64,000 nt of DNA from Pseudomonas sp. QS1027 (GTDB taxonomy: Bacteria > Pseudomonadota > Gammaproteobacteria > Pseudomonadales > Pseudomonadaceae): positions 45,683 to 109,682 of the forward strand of contig NZ_PHSU01000036.1 in NCBI RefSeq assembly GCF_002814235.1. Reading direction: 5' to 3'. The notes under the pieces are model-generated. The model was not told where the DNA came from, did not search any database, and saw nothing but the letters and a program-made list of their open reading frames with translations. The position numbers and the translations under genes are program-made. Below, piece after piece: positions 63,444 through 64,000 of this stretch (the first letter of the stretch is position 1; each line of letters starts with the position of its first letter).

Positions 63444-63740
63444 ATGAATACCGAGCATACCCCCAGGCGCTTTATCCCGATGGACAGCGTATCCACTGAG
63501 TTCCCTGTTCTCTACATCGACCGCAATGCCCCGCTGGTTGATCTGCATGCCTGCGTCAGCGAGCGCATGCGGGCGGTCAATAAACTGATGATCCTGTTCA
63601 CCTGCAGCCGGCTAAGCGATAGCGACTCGCGAGACCTGGGCAATATCGCCTCGATCTCGCGGTTGTTGCTACAGGATGCCAGTGACGTGTTCGATGTAAT
63701 CGAAACGCGAGGGCTGGAAGCGAAGCACCTGGCTTCATAA
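63444..63740 (+). CDS. hypothetical small protein
   Basis: 98 residues from ATG 63444, which has CGGAG upstream. The sequence FPVLYIDRNAPLVDLHACVS, ERMRAVNKLMILFTCSRLSD and SISRLLLQDASDVFDVIE look like a helical globular protein; no named motif (possibly of the DUF3077/DUF6124-like small proteins of Pseudomonas, not certain). An alternative ATG at 63273 would add a 57-residue hydrophobic leader. It ends 22 bases before a strong terminator. Confidence 0.7.
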   Translation: MNTEHTPRRFIPMDSVSTEFPVLYIDRNAPLVDLHACVSERMRAVNKLMILFTCSRLSDSDSRDLGNIASISRLLLQDASDVFDVIETRGLEAKHLAS

Positions 63741-63762
63741 CGCAGTGATCAGACGCAAACGA

Positions 63763-63790
63763 AAAAGCCCTGAACAGGTTCAGGGCTTTT
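63763..63790. terminator. 12-bp bidirectional terminator
   Basis: AAAAGCCCTGAA at 63763-63774 pairs perfectly with TTCAGGGCTTTT at 63779-63790 around CAGG. The A and T runs on both sides make it functional for both strands, between the small gene and nrdB. Confidence 0.88.
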
Positions 63791-63828
63791 CGGTATTCCA
63801 GGCTATTCACCCAGGGTGAACAGCGGCA

Positions 63829-64000
63829 TCAATCCCAGCTCAATGCCCCGCCAGTCTGATACTCGATCACGCGGGTCTCGAAGAAGTTCTTCTCTTTCTT
63901 CAAGTCCATGATCTCGCTCATCCATGGGAACGGGTTGGTGGTCCCCGGGTACTCTTCCTTCAAGCCGATCTGCGACAGACGACGGTTGGCGATGAACTTG
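63829..64000 (-). CDS. nrdB: ribonucleoside-diphosphate reductase beta subunit, 3' end (continues beyond window)
   Basis: 57 residues visible on the minus strand, ending at TGA (63829-63831). FIANRRLSQIGLKEEYPG, NPFPWMSEIMDLKKEKNFFE and the C-terminal YQTGGALSWD are class Ia NrdB. The conserved C-terminal Tyr in the flexible tail relays the radical to NrdA. The 5' part with the iron ligands lies outside. Confidence 0.95.
   Translation of the reverse strand, partial: KFIANRRLSQIGLKEEYPGTTNPFPWMSEIMDLKKEKNFFETRVIEYQTGGALSWD

Overview
The window is chromosomal DNA of a Pseudomonas, most likely of the fluorescent (P. fluorescens-type) group. Reasons: high-GC coding style throughout, a complete gntR-gntK-gntP gluconate locus whose promoters carry the AC-N-AAG-N-TAGCGCT-type site I recall for Pseudomonas GntR, an OprD-type porin, many LysR/AraC/GNAT genes, GTGGGAGC...GCTCCCAC REP-like inverted repeats and a class Ia nrdB. 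No tRNA, rRNA, insertion sequence, prophage or CRISPR array was seen.

Layout. 1-5939: the end of an apparent operon with a TonB-dependent receptor (5' end outside the window), two periplasmic binding proteins (betaine-type and sulfonate-type), an ornithine-cyclodeaminase-family protein and a histidine-ammonia-lyase-family protein. Both enzymes lack key residues of their name-giving families, so this is the best candidate for an undescribed catabolic system. 5944-11452: GST, LysR, a soluble PAS-PAS chemotaxis transducer, a low-complexity protein, a sugar-type epimerase/dehydrogenase and a DUF998 membrane protein. 11504-14733: gluconate regulon. 14803-16738: alanine aminotransferase AlaC and a GyrI-like binding protein. 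16916-25089: high-affinity potassium pump and its two-component system, in the unusual order kdpF-(27-aa ORF)-kdpA-kdpC-kdpB-kdpD-kdpE.

25094-38646: small membrane protein, methyltransferase, delta-60 repeat protein, a tandem pair of acetyltransferases, a YciI/AHSA1/ECF42-type sigma module, LysR with a PACE efflux pump, NmrA and SDR oxidoreductases with a LysR, a Pit phosphate transporter and a ZntB/CorA metal transporter. 38877-54829: transmembrane chemoreceptor, FlxA-like protein, DUF1445 hydro-lyase divergent from an MFS transporter plus OprD porin, PepSY protein, fatty acid hydroxylase/sterol desaturase family protein, AraC plus GDPD, a CTP-synthase-like amidotransferase with a monooxygenase-fold protein, DUF1003 protein, a second PAS-PAS transducer, a MASE2-GGDEF diguanylate cyclase and a TetR regulator.

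55028-64000: metallo-beta-lactamase-fold hydrolase, secreted amidase, SDR with a divergent GlxA-type regulator, P-loop kinase-like protein, XRE regulator, a HicAB toxin-antitoxin pair with an extended HicA, chorismate mutase, a VapBC pair with a repeat-rich operator, a small protein behind an unusual leader, and the 3' end of nrdB. Most genes are short operons or single genes with their own regulators, and perfect hairpins separate many convergent pairs. This is the usual appearance of a metabolically flexible soil or plant-associated Pseudomonas chromosome.
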